A stretch of DNA of 64,000 nt from Desulfovibrio sp. TomC (GCF_000801335.2 NZ_JSEH01000019.1:1-64000); one strand, 5' to 3'; numbered from the stretch's first letter, positions 52,788-62,038 are shown. Notes: a model not told the origin generated them from the letters alone. Program-made: numbers and translations.

Positions 52788-53384
52788 TCAGGCCAGGCCG
52801 AACCAGGCCAGCCAGGCGTCCCAGGTCGCCACCCGGGCGGCAAAGGCGGCATAGCCCTCGGCCCCGGGATGGTAGCCGTCGCCGGAGGCCACCAGACTGT
52901 CCAGATAGGCCCGCTCCCGGCACAGCGGCCGGCACATCTCCAGATAGGCCACGCCCATTTCGGCGCAGGCGCCGGCAAAGACGTCGGAAATCTCCTCCAC
53001 CCGACAGCGGTAGGCGTCGTCCAGGACCGGCGGCGGCCCGACCACCAGCACCGGACACATCGCAGCCACCCGGGAGACGATGTCGAACAGATTGTCCACG
53101 GAATCGGCCAGCTCGACCTTGCGGCGGCCGTTTTCGATCTTGGCGTCGTTGACGCCAAACGACAGCACCACCCGGGCCTCGTCGCGGGGCACCAGCCGGG
53201 GCGGCAGTTCACGGCCGATACGGGTCTTGATGTGGCGGCTGGTCTCGGAGCGAACGCCCAGGTTGTAGAGCGTCAGCCCCAGCCCGGCGGCCGGCGAAGC
53301 AGCGCACAGCCGGCCGGGCCAGCCCAGATACTGGGGGTCGCCAACGCCGACCGTCAGTGAATCGCCGACGAAAACGATACGCAT
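52788..53384 (-). CDS. SGNH/GDSL-family hydrolase
   Basis: A 198-residue cytosolic esterase-like protein. The GDSL block is MRIVFVGDSLTVGVGDPQYL with the nucleophilic serine, followed by LSFGVNDAK (the N block) and a C-terminal GDGYHPGAEGYAAFA with catalytic Asp and His. The ATG at 53384 is preceded by GAGGAGG. Its substrate is unknown. It lies alone between two repeat elements on the minus strand. A longer in-frame reading to 53483 has no support. Confidence 0.88.
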   Translation of the reverse strand: MRIVFVGDSLTVGVGDPQYLGWPGRLCAASPAAGLGLTLYNLGVRSETSRHIKTRIGRELPPRLVPRDEARVVLSFGVNDAKIENGRRKVELADSVDNLFDIVSRVAAMCPVLVVGPPPVLDDAYRCRVEEISDVFAGACAEMGVAYLEMCRPLCRERAYLDSLVASGDGYHPGAEGYAAFAARVATWDAWLAWFGLA

Positions 53385-53489
53385 GGCCTCCTCCTCGTCT
53401 TGCGTCCTCGAAATGCCCCGGCGCATCCCGACGACAATCCTGCTGGCAAGCCCCTTCACCCCAAAAGCGGTGGTTCCGGCCAAGGGTCT

Positions 53490-53608
53490 GCTTCGGTCGT
53501 CCCGGTCCGCAGCCCACCGGTTTGCCGACCACCGCCCAAAATCCCTTGAAACCTTTTCCCCTCAAGGGAGTCAGGGGGGATTATCCCATCCGGCCGCCGG
53601 AGGCATTC
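53490..53608. repeat. Dispersed repeat, modules D and A
   Basis: Module D (GCTTCGG, then CGGTCCGCAGCCCACCGG and TTGCCGACCACCGCC) at 53490-53560 is followed by a decayed module A (GGGGGGATTATCCCATCC) and the outer arm CGGCCGCCGGAGGCATT. It aligns along its length with the copy at 62039-62155. Confidence 0.85.
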
Positions 53609-53623
53609 CTCCTCCTAAAAGCC

Positions 53624-54097
53624 CTAGCCCCACTCGTCATGGGGCGGATTGGACTTGCCGGTCATGGAGGCGATGTCGATGCGCACCACGGCCATGGCCG
53701 GAAAGTGCTCGGCCTTGAACCCCTCCACCGGCCCGCCGTGGCGGCGCATGAGGATGCGCATGCCGGCCAGCTTTTCCGCCTCGTCCTCGACCAGGACCGC
53801 CGTGCCAAAGCCGATGACCGACTTGTAGTTGGTGGTCCAGTCGCAGGGCAGCTCGCCGGTGACAATCTCCACGTCGCTGTCCACCTCGAAGCAGACCTTG
53901 GGGTGTTGCCGCAGGATGTCTATCTTCTTGCCTTTTTTAAACGAGTGAAAATAGATGCGCCCGGCGTCGTAGCCCATATTGACTGGTACCACGTAGGGCC
54001 ATGTGCCGTCGTACATACCCAGGCGACAGATCTGCGACTGCATGAGCAACTGCTCCAGGACCGCCTTGTCCTTGATTTCCCGCTCTTTTCTCCGCAT
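53624..54097 (-). CDS. Pyridoxamine 5'-phosphate oxidase-like flavoprotein (Nim type)
   Basis: A 157-residue split-barrel FMN protein. The N-terminal RRKEREIKDKAVLEQLLMQS and CRLGMYDGTWPYVVPVNMGY, with the IYFHSFKKGKKIDILRQHP block, are typical of NimA-type nitroimidazole-resistance reductases and related PNPOx-fold proteins. Many members reduce small molecules or bind haem, and the substrate here is unknown. AAGGAG precedes the ATG. It lies 41 bases downstream of the amidotransferase on the same strand, so the two are probably co-transcribed. Confidence 0.85.
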   Translation of the reverse strand: MRRKEREIKDKAVLEQLLMQSQICRLGMYDGTWPYVVPVNMGYDAGRIYFHSFKKGKKIDILRQHPKVCFEVDSDVEIVTGELPCDWTTNYKSVIGFGTAVLVEDEAEKLAGMRILMRRHGGPVEGFKAEHFPAMAVVRIDIASMTGKSNPPHDEWG

Positions 54098-54138
54098 ACC
54101 CCCACTCCTTTGCCCCGTCGGGCTCGTGCCGCTTTGGC

Positions 54139-54834
54139 CTATATGTCGGCCAGGGCGTCGAGAAACTGGTAGGCCAGGGTCTTGATGTCCTTAAAGACCT
54201 CGCGCCCGGCATGCATCTGCTTGGGATGATGCACGGTCGGGCCGGGGACAGCCACGTCTTCGGCGCAGTATTTGATCAGGCGCTGCATCCCGACAGGCGT
54301 TGTTTCCAAATGGTATTGCAAACCAACAACCTTGTGGTTGTAGACAAAGGCCTGATTGGCACAGGCGGCCGAGCTGGCCGCATGAACGGCTCCGGGCGGG
54401 ATGGCAAACGTGTCGCCGTGCCAGTGGAAAGCGTAATAGGACTCCGGGAAATTGGCAAAGACCGGCTCGGCCAGTCCTTCGGGCGTCATGTGGACCTTGA
54501 ACCAGCCTATCTCGGGCACGGGATTGCGCGACACCGATCCGCCAAGAACGACCGACAGGAACTGCGCCCCCAGACAGACGCCAAGGACGGCCTTGTTCGC
54601 GGCCACAGCCGCCTCAATGGCTTTTTTCTCGCCGGCTATCCACGGGTACTCTTTCTCGTCATAGACGCTCATGGGACCGCCCATGACCACGAGCATGTCG
54701 TAGTCGGCAGCAGCCGGCGGCGTTTCATCGGCAAAAAAGCTGGTGGCCGTGACTTCGTGGCCGCGCTCGGCAGCCCACAGGCCGATAGCGCCGACGTCTT
54801 CAAAGGGGACATGATAGAATGCATGCAACCGCAT
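54139..54834 (-). CDS. Class I glutamine amidotransferase (GMP synthase-like)
   Basis: A 231-residue stand-alone glutaminase-fold protein. The catalytic cysteine lies in GVCLGAQFLSVVLGG. The paired His and Glu appear in LQYHLETT (GLQYHLE), and MLVVMGGPMSVYDE, AFHWHGDTFAIPPGAV and EIGWFKV are family-typical. Such proteins may supply ammonia or act on gamma-glutamyl bonds, but a synthetase partner is not present. GGAGG lies ahead of the ATG at 54834. The downstream neighbour is the Nim-type flavoprotein. Divergent transcription separates it from metY. Confidence 0.85.
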   Translation of the reverse strand: MRLHAFYHVPFEDVGAIGLWAAERGHEVTATSFFADETPPAAADYDMLVVMGGPMSVYDEKEYPWIAGEKKAIEAAVAANKAVLGVCLGAQFLSVVLGGSVSRNPVPEIGWFKVHMTPEGLAEPVFANFPESYYAFHWHGDTFAIPPGAVHAASSAACANQAFVYNHKVVGLQYHLETTPVGMQRLIKYCAEDVAVPGPTVHHPKQMHAGREVFKDIKTLAYQFLDALADI

Positions 54835-55026
54835 GGGGCAACCTCCGGTCTTGCAAAGGACACATCCGGCCCGGACGGGCGAACGTCGCATGGTGGGTTT
54901 CGCACCCCGCCTTGTCAAGAACCAAGGCGCATAACTTTGCGCTTTCCTACCGCGACGGTCCGGTATATAGCGGCATCATGACCGGTCCCGCCGGACCGCC
55001 ATCACCAAACAACAGAGGTACCGCCC

Positions 55027-56334
55027 ATGCCAAATACCCCCTGGCACGCCCAGACCCTGGCCCTGCACGCCGGCCACACGCCGGATTCCGACACGCTCTC
55101 CCGGGCCGTGCCCATCCATCAGACCACAAGCTATCTCTTCCGCGATCCCGAACACGCCGCCAACCTCTTTGCCCTCAAGGAAGCCGGCTATATCTACACC
55201 CGCCTGGGCAACCCCACCACCGACGCGCTGGAGCGCCGGCTGGCCGCCCTGCACGGGGCCTCGGCCTGCGTGTGCACGGCGTCAGGCATGTCGGCCATTT
55301 TCTACGCCGTGGCCGCCATCACCAGGGCCGGCCAGAACATTGTCTCGGGGCTTAATCTCTACGGCGGCACCCACACGCTCTTTGAGCATACCCTCAAGCG
55401 CTTCGGCATCGAGGTGCGTTTTGTCGATTCGTCCGATCCGGCCAACTTTGCCGCCGCCATCGACGAGAACACCCGTCTTGTCTACACCGAATCCATCGGC
55501 AACCCGCGCTGCAATGTGGACGACCTGCCGGCCATCGCCAAGGTGGCCCACGAGGCCGGCCTGCCCTTTATCATCGACAACACCGTGGCCGCGCCGCCGA
55601 TCTTGAATCCCTTCGACCTCGGGGCCGACATCGCGGTCTATTCCCTGACCAAGATCATCGGCGGCCACGGCACGGCCATTGGCGGAGCCATTGTCGAGGC
55701 TGGCGGCTTCGACTGGTCGGCCGGGGGCAAATTCCCGGAGATCACCGCCCCGGACCCCACCTACCACGGGGCCAATTTCTGGGAAATGCTGTGCCAGCTT
55801 GAAGGCACGCCCTGCTCGGCCTTTTGCACCAAGGTGCGCACCGGGCTTATGCGCGACATCGGGGCCACGCCCTCGCCCTTTAACAGCTTTCTCGTCATCC
55901 AGGGCGTGGAGACGCTGCCGCTGCGGGCCAAGGCCCATTGCGCCAACGCCCAGAAAGTGGCCGAATTTCTGGAAGCCCACCCGGCCGTCGACTGGGTCAA
56001 CTACGCCGGCCTGCCCAGCCACAAGGACCATGCCCGGGCCAAGGCGTTTTTCCCCATCGGCCCCGGCGCGGTCTTCGGTTTCGGCGTCAAGGGCGGCATT
56101 CCCGCCGGCAAGAAGTTCATCAGCGCCGTCAAACTCTGCTCGCATCTGGCCAATATCTTAGACGCCAAGACGCTGGTCATCCATCCGGCCAGCACCACCC
56201 ACTCCCAACTCACCCCGGCCGAGCAGCTCGAAGCCGGCGTGACCCCGGACATGGTGCGCATTTCAGTCGGCATCGAAGACGTGGAAGATATTATTGCCGA
56301 CCTGGATCAGGCGTTGCGAAAGGCCGGGGAGTAG
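55027..56334 (+). CDS. metY: O-acetylhomoserine sulfhydrylase (MetY)
   Basis: A 435-residue PLP enzyme of the Cys/Met metabolism family that makes homocysteine from O-acetylhomoserine and sulfide. Evidence includes the start [58 protein letters not shown] and the PLP-lysine motif [16 protein letters not shown]. Length, order of blocks and the C-terminal [19 protein letters not shown] (given in part) fit MetY, but related lyases share them. GAGG precedes the ATG. It is transcribed alone. Confidence 0.9.
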   Translation: MPNTPWHAQTLALHAGHTPDSDTLSRAVPIHQTTSYLFRDPEHAANLFALKEAGYIYTRLGNPTTDALERRLAALHGASACVCTASGMSAIFYAVAAITRAGQNIVSGLNLYGGTHTLFEHTLKRFGIEVRFVDSSDPANFAAAIDENTRLVYTESIGNPRCNVDDLPAIAKVAHEAGLPFIIDNTVAAPPILNPFDLGADIAVYSLTKIIGGHGTAIGGAIVEAGGFDWSAGGKFPEITAPDPTYHGANFWEMLCQLEGTPCSAFCTKVRTGLMRDIGATPSPFNSFLVIQGVETLPLRAKAHCANAQKVAEFLEAHPAVDWVNYAGLPSHKDHARAKAFFPIGPGAVFGFGVKGGIPAGKKFISAVKLCSHLANILDAKTLVIHPASTTHSQLTPAEQLEAGVTPDMVRISVGIEDVEDIIADLDQALRKAGE

Positions 56335-56700
56335 GCAGGACACAACGGAGCGGCGAAGCGGTCTTTTTCCCTGCTGCGGTTGCAGCAACCTTGCGGCGAC
56401 CGGGGGAGGAACGGCCATTTTCCGGGTACAGGCGAGAGGGGTCCCCTGTTTTGGCTCCCGCCGCCCCGGAGCACAGGCAGCCGGCTGCCTGTGCTCCGGG
56501 GCGGCTCCGAGCGCCAAGGCGGCCTGGGTCCGCGAAGGGCTTGGCCGGCCCCGGCAGGCCCGAGGCCCACGACCGGACAAGCCCCCCGTGGACGTCAGGC
56601 CCGCTTTCTTTTATCGACCCCAAAGGCGAATGCGGGGTGCGGCCAAATCCGTCCCGCTCTCCATCAACCCCCACTGTTTTGCCATACCCACGAGCATGCT
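56335..56700. other. Intergenic region with a large palindrome
   Basis: A gap of 366 bases between metY and the radical SAM gene. It holds GGTTGCAGCAACC near 56381 and a 46-bp palindrome (listed separately). No T-run follows the palindrome, and no supported gene was found in any frame. Confidence 0.5.
56460..56505. repeat. 46-bp perfect palindrome
   Basis: Two 23-base arms meet without a loop at GCC|GGC. The left arm starts GCCGCCCCGGAGCACAGGCA. It is unrelated in sequence to the dispersed repeat family. It lies 125 bases past the metY stop. Confidence 0.95.
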
Positions 56701-58134
56701 ATGCAAGCCATGACGTCTCCCGGCGCCAAGCCGGCCCTGCTCGCCACCCCGTCGCGCCTGTTCGTCGAGACAACATCCCGGTGCAATCTGCGCTGCCCCA
56801 TGTGCGTCAAGCATTCGGGCCCGGGTCACGCTCCTGAAGGCGACATGTCCCCGGCGATTTTCGAGGCGCTTGAGCCGGCCTTTCCCCAGCTCCAGGCGCT
56901 GATCCTCAACGGCATCGGGGAACCGCTCCTGCACCCCCGGCTGGAAGCGTGCATCCAGGCCGGCAAGCGGTCCATGCCGGCCGGCAGCTGGATCGGATTT
57001 CAAACCAACGGCCATCTCCTCACCCAGACCCGCGCCAGCGCCCTTCTTGAAGCGGGGCTGGACCGGATCTTCCTGTCCGTCGACGCGACGTCGCCGGAGT
57101 TGTTCGAGACCGTCCGCAAAGGCGGCAATCTGGGCCATGTCGAGCGGGCTCTCGGGGCCTTGGCCCAGGCCCAAAAAGACCATCCCGGGGCCAGGCTGGA
57201 AGTCGGGGCGGAATTCGTGGTTATGCGCGAGAATATGCAGGAACTGCCGACCCTCGTGGCCTGGCTGGCCAGACGCGGCGTAACCCGGCTTGTCGTCTCG
57301 CACCTTCTGCCCTTTGCCCCGGCCATGGCGGATCAGCCCGTTTTCGGCATCAATGCCGAGTCCTCGGAACTTTTTTTCAAGGAATGGTCCGCCAGAGCCC
57401 TGCAAGAACACATTGACCTGACGCAGTATTTCAACATCCTTTGGAAATACAAAAAGAGCCCGGAGGATTTGCGAACCATCGATTTCGTTCAAAAAATATC
57501 CGCCCAGGCCTGCCTGCACGATATCCCGTTTCATATCGGCAACCTTATTGCCGGCGAAGATCTCAGCCAGCCCGAATCGATCTTTCGCAAGGCAGCCTCC
57601 GTGGCCGCGCAAGTCGGTCTCCATCTGGCCCTGCCCGCGCTGCGGCCGCTCAGCAATCACGCCTGTTTCGCCATCAAGCATGGCGGCATGTTCATTACCT
57701 GGGATGGCAAGGTCTCCCCGTGCCATTTCCTCTGGCGCAATTCCAGCTGCCATTTATACGGACGGGAAAAGCAGGTCTCGCAACGATTTTTCGGCGACCT
57801 GTCCCAGGGCAGCCTCCTGGGAATCTGGAACGATCCGGCCTACAGGCAATTCCGGACCGATGTGCTGCGGCGGCGCTATCCCCATTGCCCCGGCTGCAAC
57901 GTGTATCCCTGCGAAGACATTGACTCGGCAGATTTCGCCAATGATTGCTACGGAGAGACCGTTCCGTGCGGCGACTGTCTGTGGAGCATGGGCCTGCTCC
58001 AGTGTATGGGCCAGGAGGATGTCGGGGAGGAACTCACGCAGCAGAATCTGGCGGAACTAGCCGCCGTGCGGCAGCAACTTGGGGAAGCTTCCAGGGGATA
58101 CCCCGGCGGCGGCAAGGCCAGCGGGGCTCCTTAA
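56701..58134 (+). CDS. Radical SAM protein with SPASM-like C-terminus
   Basis: A 477-residue radical SAM enzyme. The [4Fe-4S]-SAM motif is TTSRCNLRCPMCVKHSG near residues 21-37 (C-x3-C-x2-C), and NGIGEPLLHPRLEA is the GEP-type motif. The C-terminal 130 residues are cysteine-rich: CFAIKHG, CHFLWRNSSCHLYG, CPGCNVYPCEDID, CYGETVPCGDCLW, a SPASM-like arrangement holding auxiliary clusters. Such proteins modify peptides or mature cofactors. It lies 10 bases from the convergent stop of a Mo/W oxidoreductase, so a maturation role is conceivable but not shown. The ribosome-binding site is weak. Confidence 0.82.
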   Translation: MQAMTSPGAKPALLATPSRLFVETTSRCNLRCPMCVKHSGPGHAPEGDMSPAIFEALEPAFPQLQALILNGIGEPLLHPRLEACIQAGKRSMPAGSWIGFQTNGHLLTQTRASALLEAGLDRIFLSVDATSPELFETVRKGGNLGHVERALGALAQAQKDHPGARLEVGAEFVVMRENMQELPTLVAWLARRGVTRLVVSHLLPFAPAMADQPVFGINAESSELFFKEWSARALQEHIDLTQYFNILWKYKKSPEDLRTIDFVQKISAQACLHDIPFHIGNLIAGEDLSQPESIFRKAASVAAQVGLHLALPALRPLSNHACFAIKHGGMFITWDGKVSPCHFLWRNSSCHLYGREKQVSQRFFGDLSQGSLLGIWNDPAYRQFRTDVLRRRYPHCPGCNVYPCEDIDSADFANDCYGETVPCGDCLWSMGLLQCMGQEDVGEELTQQNLAELAAVRQQLGEASRGYPGGGKASGAP

Positions 58135-58144
58135 ACAAACCGCC

Positions 58145-60256
58145 TCACTCCTTCACAACCGCACACAGCAGTCCCCGCAGCTGGTACGAACCAAAGGCCG
58201 GGTCATAGGGCGGGCCGGCGTTGGTCAGAACGTTGGCCGCCGACTCCAGCTCGCCGAAATGGCCCGCGCCCCGTTCCGGGAACCACCAGCCGTGGTCGAC
58301 GCTTACCACCCCGTCCATGATGTCCGGCGTCACCCGCACCCGCATACGGATGCTCCCGCGCGGACTCGATACCCGCGCCCAGTCGCCGTCGGCCACGCCG
58401 CACGCGGCCGCCGTCCCCGGCGAAAGCTCCACCAGCGGATCGGGCCGCCTCTTGCGCAGAAAGTCGATCTGCCGGCCCTCGCTGTGGAAAAATTCCAGCC
58501 GCCGCGCCCCGGTGGTCAGGACCAGCGGAAACTCCCGGGCCGTGTCCGGCGTCGAGACCGGGCTTTCCGGCGGTTCGTAATAGCTCGGCAGCGGGTCGTA
58601 GCCAAGCCGGGCCAGCGGCTTGGAAAAAAGCTCCACCCGGCGCGAGGGCGTGCGAAAGCCTTTTTCCAGGTAACGGCGGTAGCCCGGTGGGGCCAGGACC
58701 AGACCGCGCTCGGCCAGCTCGGCAAAGGTCACCCCGGCCGGGCGCAGCCGGGCGTCAAAGATGGCCTCCAGGGGCTCGTCCGCCCCGGTTAGCCCCAGGC
58801 GGCCGGCCAGATCGTTTAAAATATGCTCAATCTGCCGGCACTCGCCTGTCTGCACCAGCTTGCGGTGGGCGCCAACGCCGCGCGGCGCCACCAGCGGCAG
58901 CTCAATAATGCCGTCGATCTCCGGCCACATGGCCCCAGGCAGCACGTAATCGGCCAAGGCCGCCGTTGGCGTCAGGAAATGATCCGTGACCACCAGCAGA
59001 TCCAGGGCTGTAAGCGACTCCAGCACAGCCCGGGAATCGGCCACCGTGGCCAGCGGATTGTTGCCAAAGAGCAACAGCGCCCGCACCCGATACGGGTCGC
59101 CCGTGCGCATGGCCGCAAAAAGCCCGGGAATATGGGCCGAAGGCATAAAGGCCCGGAAGCCGCCCAAAAGCTTGAACTGCTGCGCCCCGATGCGCCGCCC
59201 CAAGGCCTCGGCCGGCAACTCCTGGCGCAAGACCGGATACGCGCCGATCAGGTCTTCGCCAAAGACGTCCCCGCCCGGCACGTCGAGGTTGCCGGTCAGT
59301 CCGCGCAAAATGGCCACCGCCCGCACCGTCTGCAGGCTGTTGGGGTTCTGCTCGATGGACACGCCCCAATCGAGAATGGACGGCTTGTCCAGGGCATAGC
59401 GCCGGGCCGCTTCCAGCATCGACGCCGCCGGCACCCCGGTCACCGCCTCGGCCCAGGCCGGCGTATACCCGGCCACGGCCTGACGCAGTTCGACAAAGCC
59501 CGTGGTATGCTGCTCCACAAACTCCCGGTCGTACCAGCCCTCTTCGATGATCGCCCGGATCATGGCCAGGGCCAGCCCGGCGTCGGTGCCCGGCCGGATC
59601 GGCAGCCACAGGCCGCAGAGCTTGGCCGTCTCGCTCCGCCTGGGGTCCACGGCAATGCCGAAGGCCCCGGCCGCCAGGGCCTTTTTCACCGGAAACGACA
59701 GCTCCCCGTCCGGTCCCGAGACCAGAGGATTGTGGCCCCAGAACAAAATGGTGCGCGGCGGCGTGTCGCCGTAATAATCCCCAACCACAAAGCCGCCGTA
59801 GGTCAGATTGGAGACGGTGATGCGCGGGATAAAGCAGTTGGCCAGCCCCGGCTCATACCAGTTGGGCGTGCCAAAGGTGTTGGCAAAACGGATGACGTGG
59901 AAATAATGCGGCCGCCCGGTCCCCTGGCCCAAGGCCACCGACTCCGGCCCGGTCTCCCGACGAAAGGCATCCAGCCGCGCCGCTATGTCGCCCAAAGCCT
60001 CGTCCCAGGACACCGGCGCAAAACGTCCGCTCCCCCGCTCCCCAACCCGCCGAAGCGGCACGGTCAGCCGGTCCGGGTGATACAGCATCGCCGGCACGGA
60101 CAAGCCCTTGACGCACATCCGCCCCAGATTAAACGGCGAGCCCAAGCCCGGCCGCACCCGCACCACCCGCCCATCCGCCACCGTCACCCGGGCGGCGCAG
60201 CCGCCGTGACAGCCGCGACAGATAGTAGAGTGGTCGCCGTCGTGGAAAGTCGTCAT
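58145..60256 (-). CDS. Second cytosolic Mo/W bis-MGD oxidoreductase
   Basis: A 703-residue single-subunit molybdopterin enzyme, paralogous in layout to the one at 48157. The [4Fe-4S] ligands are Cys13, Cys16, Cys20 and Cys48, with His17 after the second cysteine. NCFIPRI contains the likely metal-binding cysteine. Other blocks are FWGHNPLVSGPDGELSF, VDPRRSETAK, LPIRPGTDAGLALAMI and VVTDHFLTPTAALADYVLPG. No signal peptide is present. The only ribosome-binding site, GGAGG, lies inside the arm of a dispersed repeat 10 bases ahead of the ATG. No electron-transfer subunit is adjacent. The substrate is unknown. Confidence 0.85.
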   Translation of the reverse strand: MTTFHDGDHSTICRGCHGGCAARVTVADGRVVRVRPGLGSPFNLGRMCVKGLSVPAMLYHPDRLTVPLRRVGERGSGRFAPVSWDEALGDIAARLDAFRRETGPESVALGQGTGRPHYFHVIRFANTFGTPNWYEPGLANCFIPRITVSNLTYGGFVVGDYYGDTPPRTILFWGHNPLVSGPDGELSFPVKKALAAGAFGIAVDPRRSETAKLCGLWLPIRPGTDAGLALAMIRAIIEEGWYDREFVEQHTTGFVELRQAVAGYTPAWAEAVTGVPAASMLEAARRYALDKPSILDWGVSIEQNPNSLQTVRAVAILRGLTGNLDVPGGDVFGEDLIGAYPVLRQELPAEALGRRIGAQQFKLLGGFRAFMPSAHIPGLFAAMRTGDPYRVRALLLFGNNPLATVADSRAVLESLTALDLLVVTDHFLTPTAALADYVLPGAMWPEIDGIIELPLVAPRGVGAHRKLVQTGECRQIEHILNDLAGRLGLTGADEPLEAIFDARLRPAGVTFAELAERGLVLAPPGYRRYLEKGFRTPSRRVELFSKPLARLGYDPLPSYYEPPESPVSTPDTAREFPLVLTTGARRLEFFHSEGRQIDFLRKRRPDPLVELSPGTAAACGVADGDWARVSSPRGSIRMRVRVTPDIMDGVVSVDHGWWFPERGAGHFGELESAANVLTNAGPPYDPAFGSYQLRGLLCAVVKE

Positions 60257-60264
60257 GGAAGAGT

Positions 60265-60352
60265 GCCTCCGGCGGCCGGGGGCGGCGAGAGCAGAAAAGG
60301 CAAAAGAGGCCTCCGGCGGCCGGGGGGGATAATCCCCCCCGAACCCCCTTGA
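60265..60352. repeat. Dispersed repeats, partial and complete module A
   Basis: A partial copy (GCCTCCGGCGGCCGGGGGCG, 60265-60284) is followed by a complete one at 60309-60352 with the palindrome GGGGGGGATAATCCCCCCC. The partial copy abuts the start of the Mo/W enzyme gene and carries its ribosome-binding sequence on the minus strand. Confidence 0.85.
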
Positions 60353-60416
60353 TGGGAAAGGGTATTGAGGAGGGGTGCGGTCTGGGCAAGGGGCGGGGGC
60401 ATGGCCGGTTGTGCAA

Positions 60417-60845
60417 TCAGGTCAGCGCCAGGAAGAAACAGACCACGGCCAGAAAGCCCAGGGCCGTGCGCGAGGCGTGGAGCAGGTTCCACTTCTCCAA
60501 CAGTGCCCGGGTGACGGCGTCGGCCGTGTCCGGGTCGGCGGCCATGAGTGCGCGGTTGACCGGCATGATGTAGCGGTAGGTCACCACCCAGTTGGCAATG
60601 GAAAAGAGCGCGCCGGTGACGTAGAGCGCCTTGCCGGCCCAGTAGGCGGCCAGCAAACCGAAGAAAAAGCCGCCGATGGCCAGACTCGCCTGCATCCGCA
60701 GGGCTCGCGGGTAGCTGGCCTGCCACTGGGCCAGCATCTCGCCGTCCAGGAGCACCCGCCGGGCCGGATGCTCGACCAGATTGATGTACAGGGCCGCGCC
60801 GGTAAAGGCGGCCATCATGGCCAGGGCAATGGCTCCAAATTCCAT
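60417..60845 (-). CDS. DUF1772 membrane protein
   Basis: A 142-residue inner-membrane protein with four helices. Typical family marks are LYINLVEHPAR near residue 20, WQASYPRALRMQASLAI, and NRALMAADPDTADAVTRALLEKWNLLH (quoted in parts). DUF1772 proteins have no established function, though some lie next to redox or polyketide genes. The ATG follows GGAG at a 9-base spacing. It starts 15 bases after the sugar aminotransferase stop on the same strand, so it may be the last gene of that transcript. Confidence 0.8.
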   Translation of the reverse strand: MEFGAIALAMMAAFTGAALYINLVEHPARRVLLDGEMLAQWQASYPRALRMQASLAIGGFFFGLLAAYWAGKALYVTGALFSIANWVVTYRYIMPVNRALMAADPDTADAVTRALLEKWNLLHASRTALGFLAVVCFFLALT

Positions 60846-60860
60846 ACAGGCAGTCTCCGC

Positions 60861-61973
60861 TTACGCGCCGACCGCAGCCAGGGTGTCGCACAGGGCGGCA
60901 ATGGCCGTGTCCTGTTCGGTATCGGTCAGCGACGGGTACATGGGCAGGGAGAAAATCTCCCGGGCCGCCAGTTCGGTGTGCGGCAGGTCGCCTTCACTGT
61001 AGCCCAGATGGGCATAGCCCGTCATGGTGTGGATGGGCCAGGGATAGCTGATATTGACGTTGACGTCCCGGGCCTTGAGCCCGGCCATGACGGCGTCGCG
61101 CTGCGGATGGCGCACCACGTAGAGATAGTAGGCGTGCTCGTTGCCCGGGGCGGTTTGGGGCAGGGTCAGCGACGTGCCGGCCAGGGCGGCGTCATAGCGG
61201 GCGGCCAGTTCCCGGCGACGGGCGATATAGGCCGGCAGATGGGCGAGCTTGCCCCGCAGAATGGCGGCGTGGATTTCGTCGAGCCGGCTGTTGTAGCCGT
61301 GCTCCAGGGCGTAATAGGTCTTTTCCATGCCGTAGAAACGCAGCTTGCGCAGCTTTTTGTCGATGGCCTCGTTGCTGGTCAGGACCATGCCGCCGTCGCC
61401 GTAGGTCCCGAGGATCTTGGTCGGGTAAAACGAAAAGGCGGCGGCATCGGCCAGGGAGCCGCAGACCTGGCCGTGGCGGGTCGCGCCGTGGGACTGGGCG
61501 CAGTCCTCGATGACCAGCAGGTTGTGGCGGGCGGCAACCGCAGCCACGGTCTCCATGGCCACGCACTGACCGAAAAGATGGACAGGCACAATGGCCCGGG
61601 TGCGCGGCGTGACGGCCGCTTCCAGTTTGTCGACGTCCATCAGGTAGGTGGCCGGGTCGATATCGACGAACCGAGGCACGCCTCCGGCGCTGACAATGGC
61701 CGAAACCGTCGGCACGGCGGTGTTGGAGACGGTGATGACCTCGTCGCCGGCTCCCAGGCCGGCGGCCAGCAGGGCCAGCATGACGGCGCTGGTGCCGTTG
61801 TCCACGCCAACGCCGTGGGCCGCGCCGCAGTAGTCGGCAAATTCCCGCTCAAAGGCGGCCACATTGGGGCCGAGAATGAGTTTGCCCGAGGCCAGCACCG
61901 CTTCCACGGCCGCCAGGATCTCGCCGCGCTCGGCTTCGTATTCTTTCAAATATCCCCAAACATTCACGGGCAT
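60861..61973 (-). CDS. DegT/DnrJ/EryC1/StrS-family sugar aminotransferase
   Basis: A 370-residue PLP enzyme. The start MPVNVWGYLKEYE is followed by SGKLILGPNVAAFE, DNGTSAVMLALLAAGLG, VSNTAVPTVSAI, PVHLFGQ, EDCAQSHGA and the PLP-lysine motif FSFYPTKILGTYGDGG. GYNSRLDEIHAAILRGKL near residue 225 marks the nucleotide-sugar aminotransferase group such as TylB/DesV-type 3-aminotransferases. GAGGAG precedes the ATG at 61973. It is separated by a repeat from the Gfo/Idh/MocA and 2,3-dehydratase genes upstream. It probably aminates a dTDP-keto-deoxysugar. The position of amination is inference. Confidence 0.88.
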   Translation of the reverse strand: MPVNVWGYLKEYEAERGEILAAVEAVLASGKLILGPNVAAFEREFADYCGAAHGVGVDNGTSAVMLALLAAGLGAGDEVITVSNTAVPTVSAIVSAGGVPRFVDIDPATYLMDVDKLEAAVTPRTRAIVPVHLFGQCVAMETVAAVAARHNLLVIEDCAQSHGATRHGQVCGSLADAAAFSFYPTKILGTYGDGGMVLTSNEAIDKKLRKLRFYGMEKTYYALEHGYNSRLDEIHAAILRGKLAHLPAYIARRRELAARYDAALAGTSLTLPQTAPGNEHAYYLYVVRHPQRDAVMAGLKARDVNVNISYPWPIHTMTGYAHLGYSEGDLPHTELAAREIFSLPMYPSLTDTEQDTAIAALCDTLAAVGA

Positions 61974-62038
61974 AGTGTACACTCCTCACTCTCGTCATTC
62001 CCGCGCCGAAGCAGGCGGCGGCTCCGCATCAAGCATCA

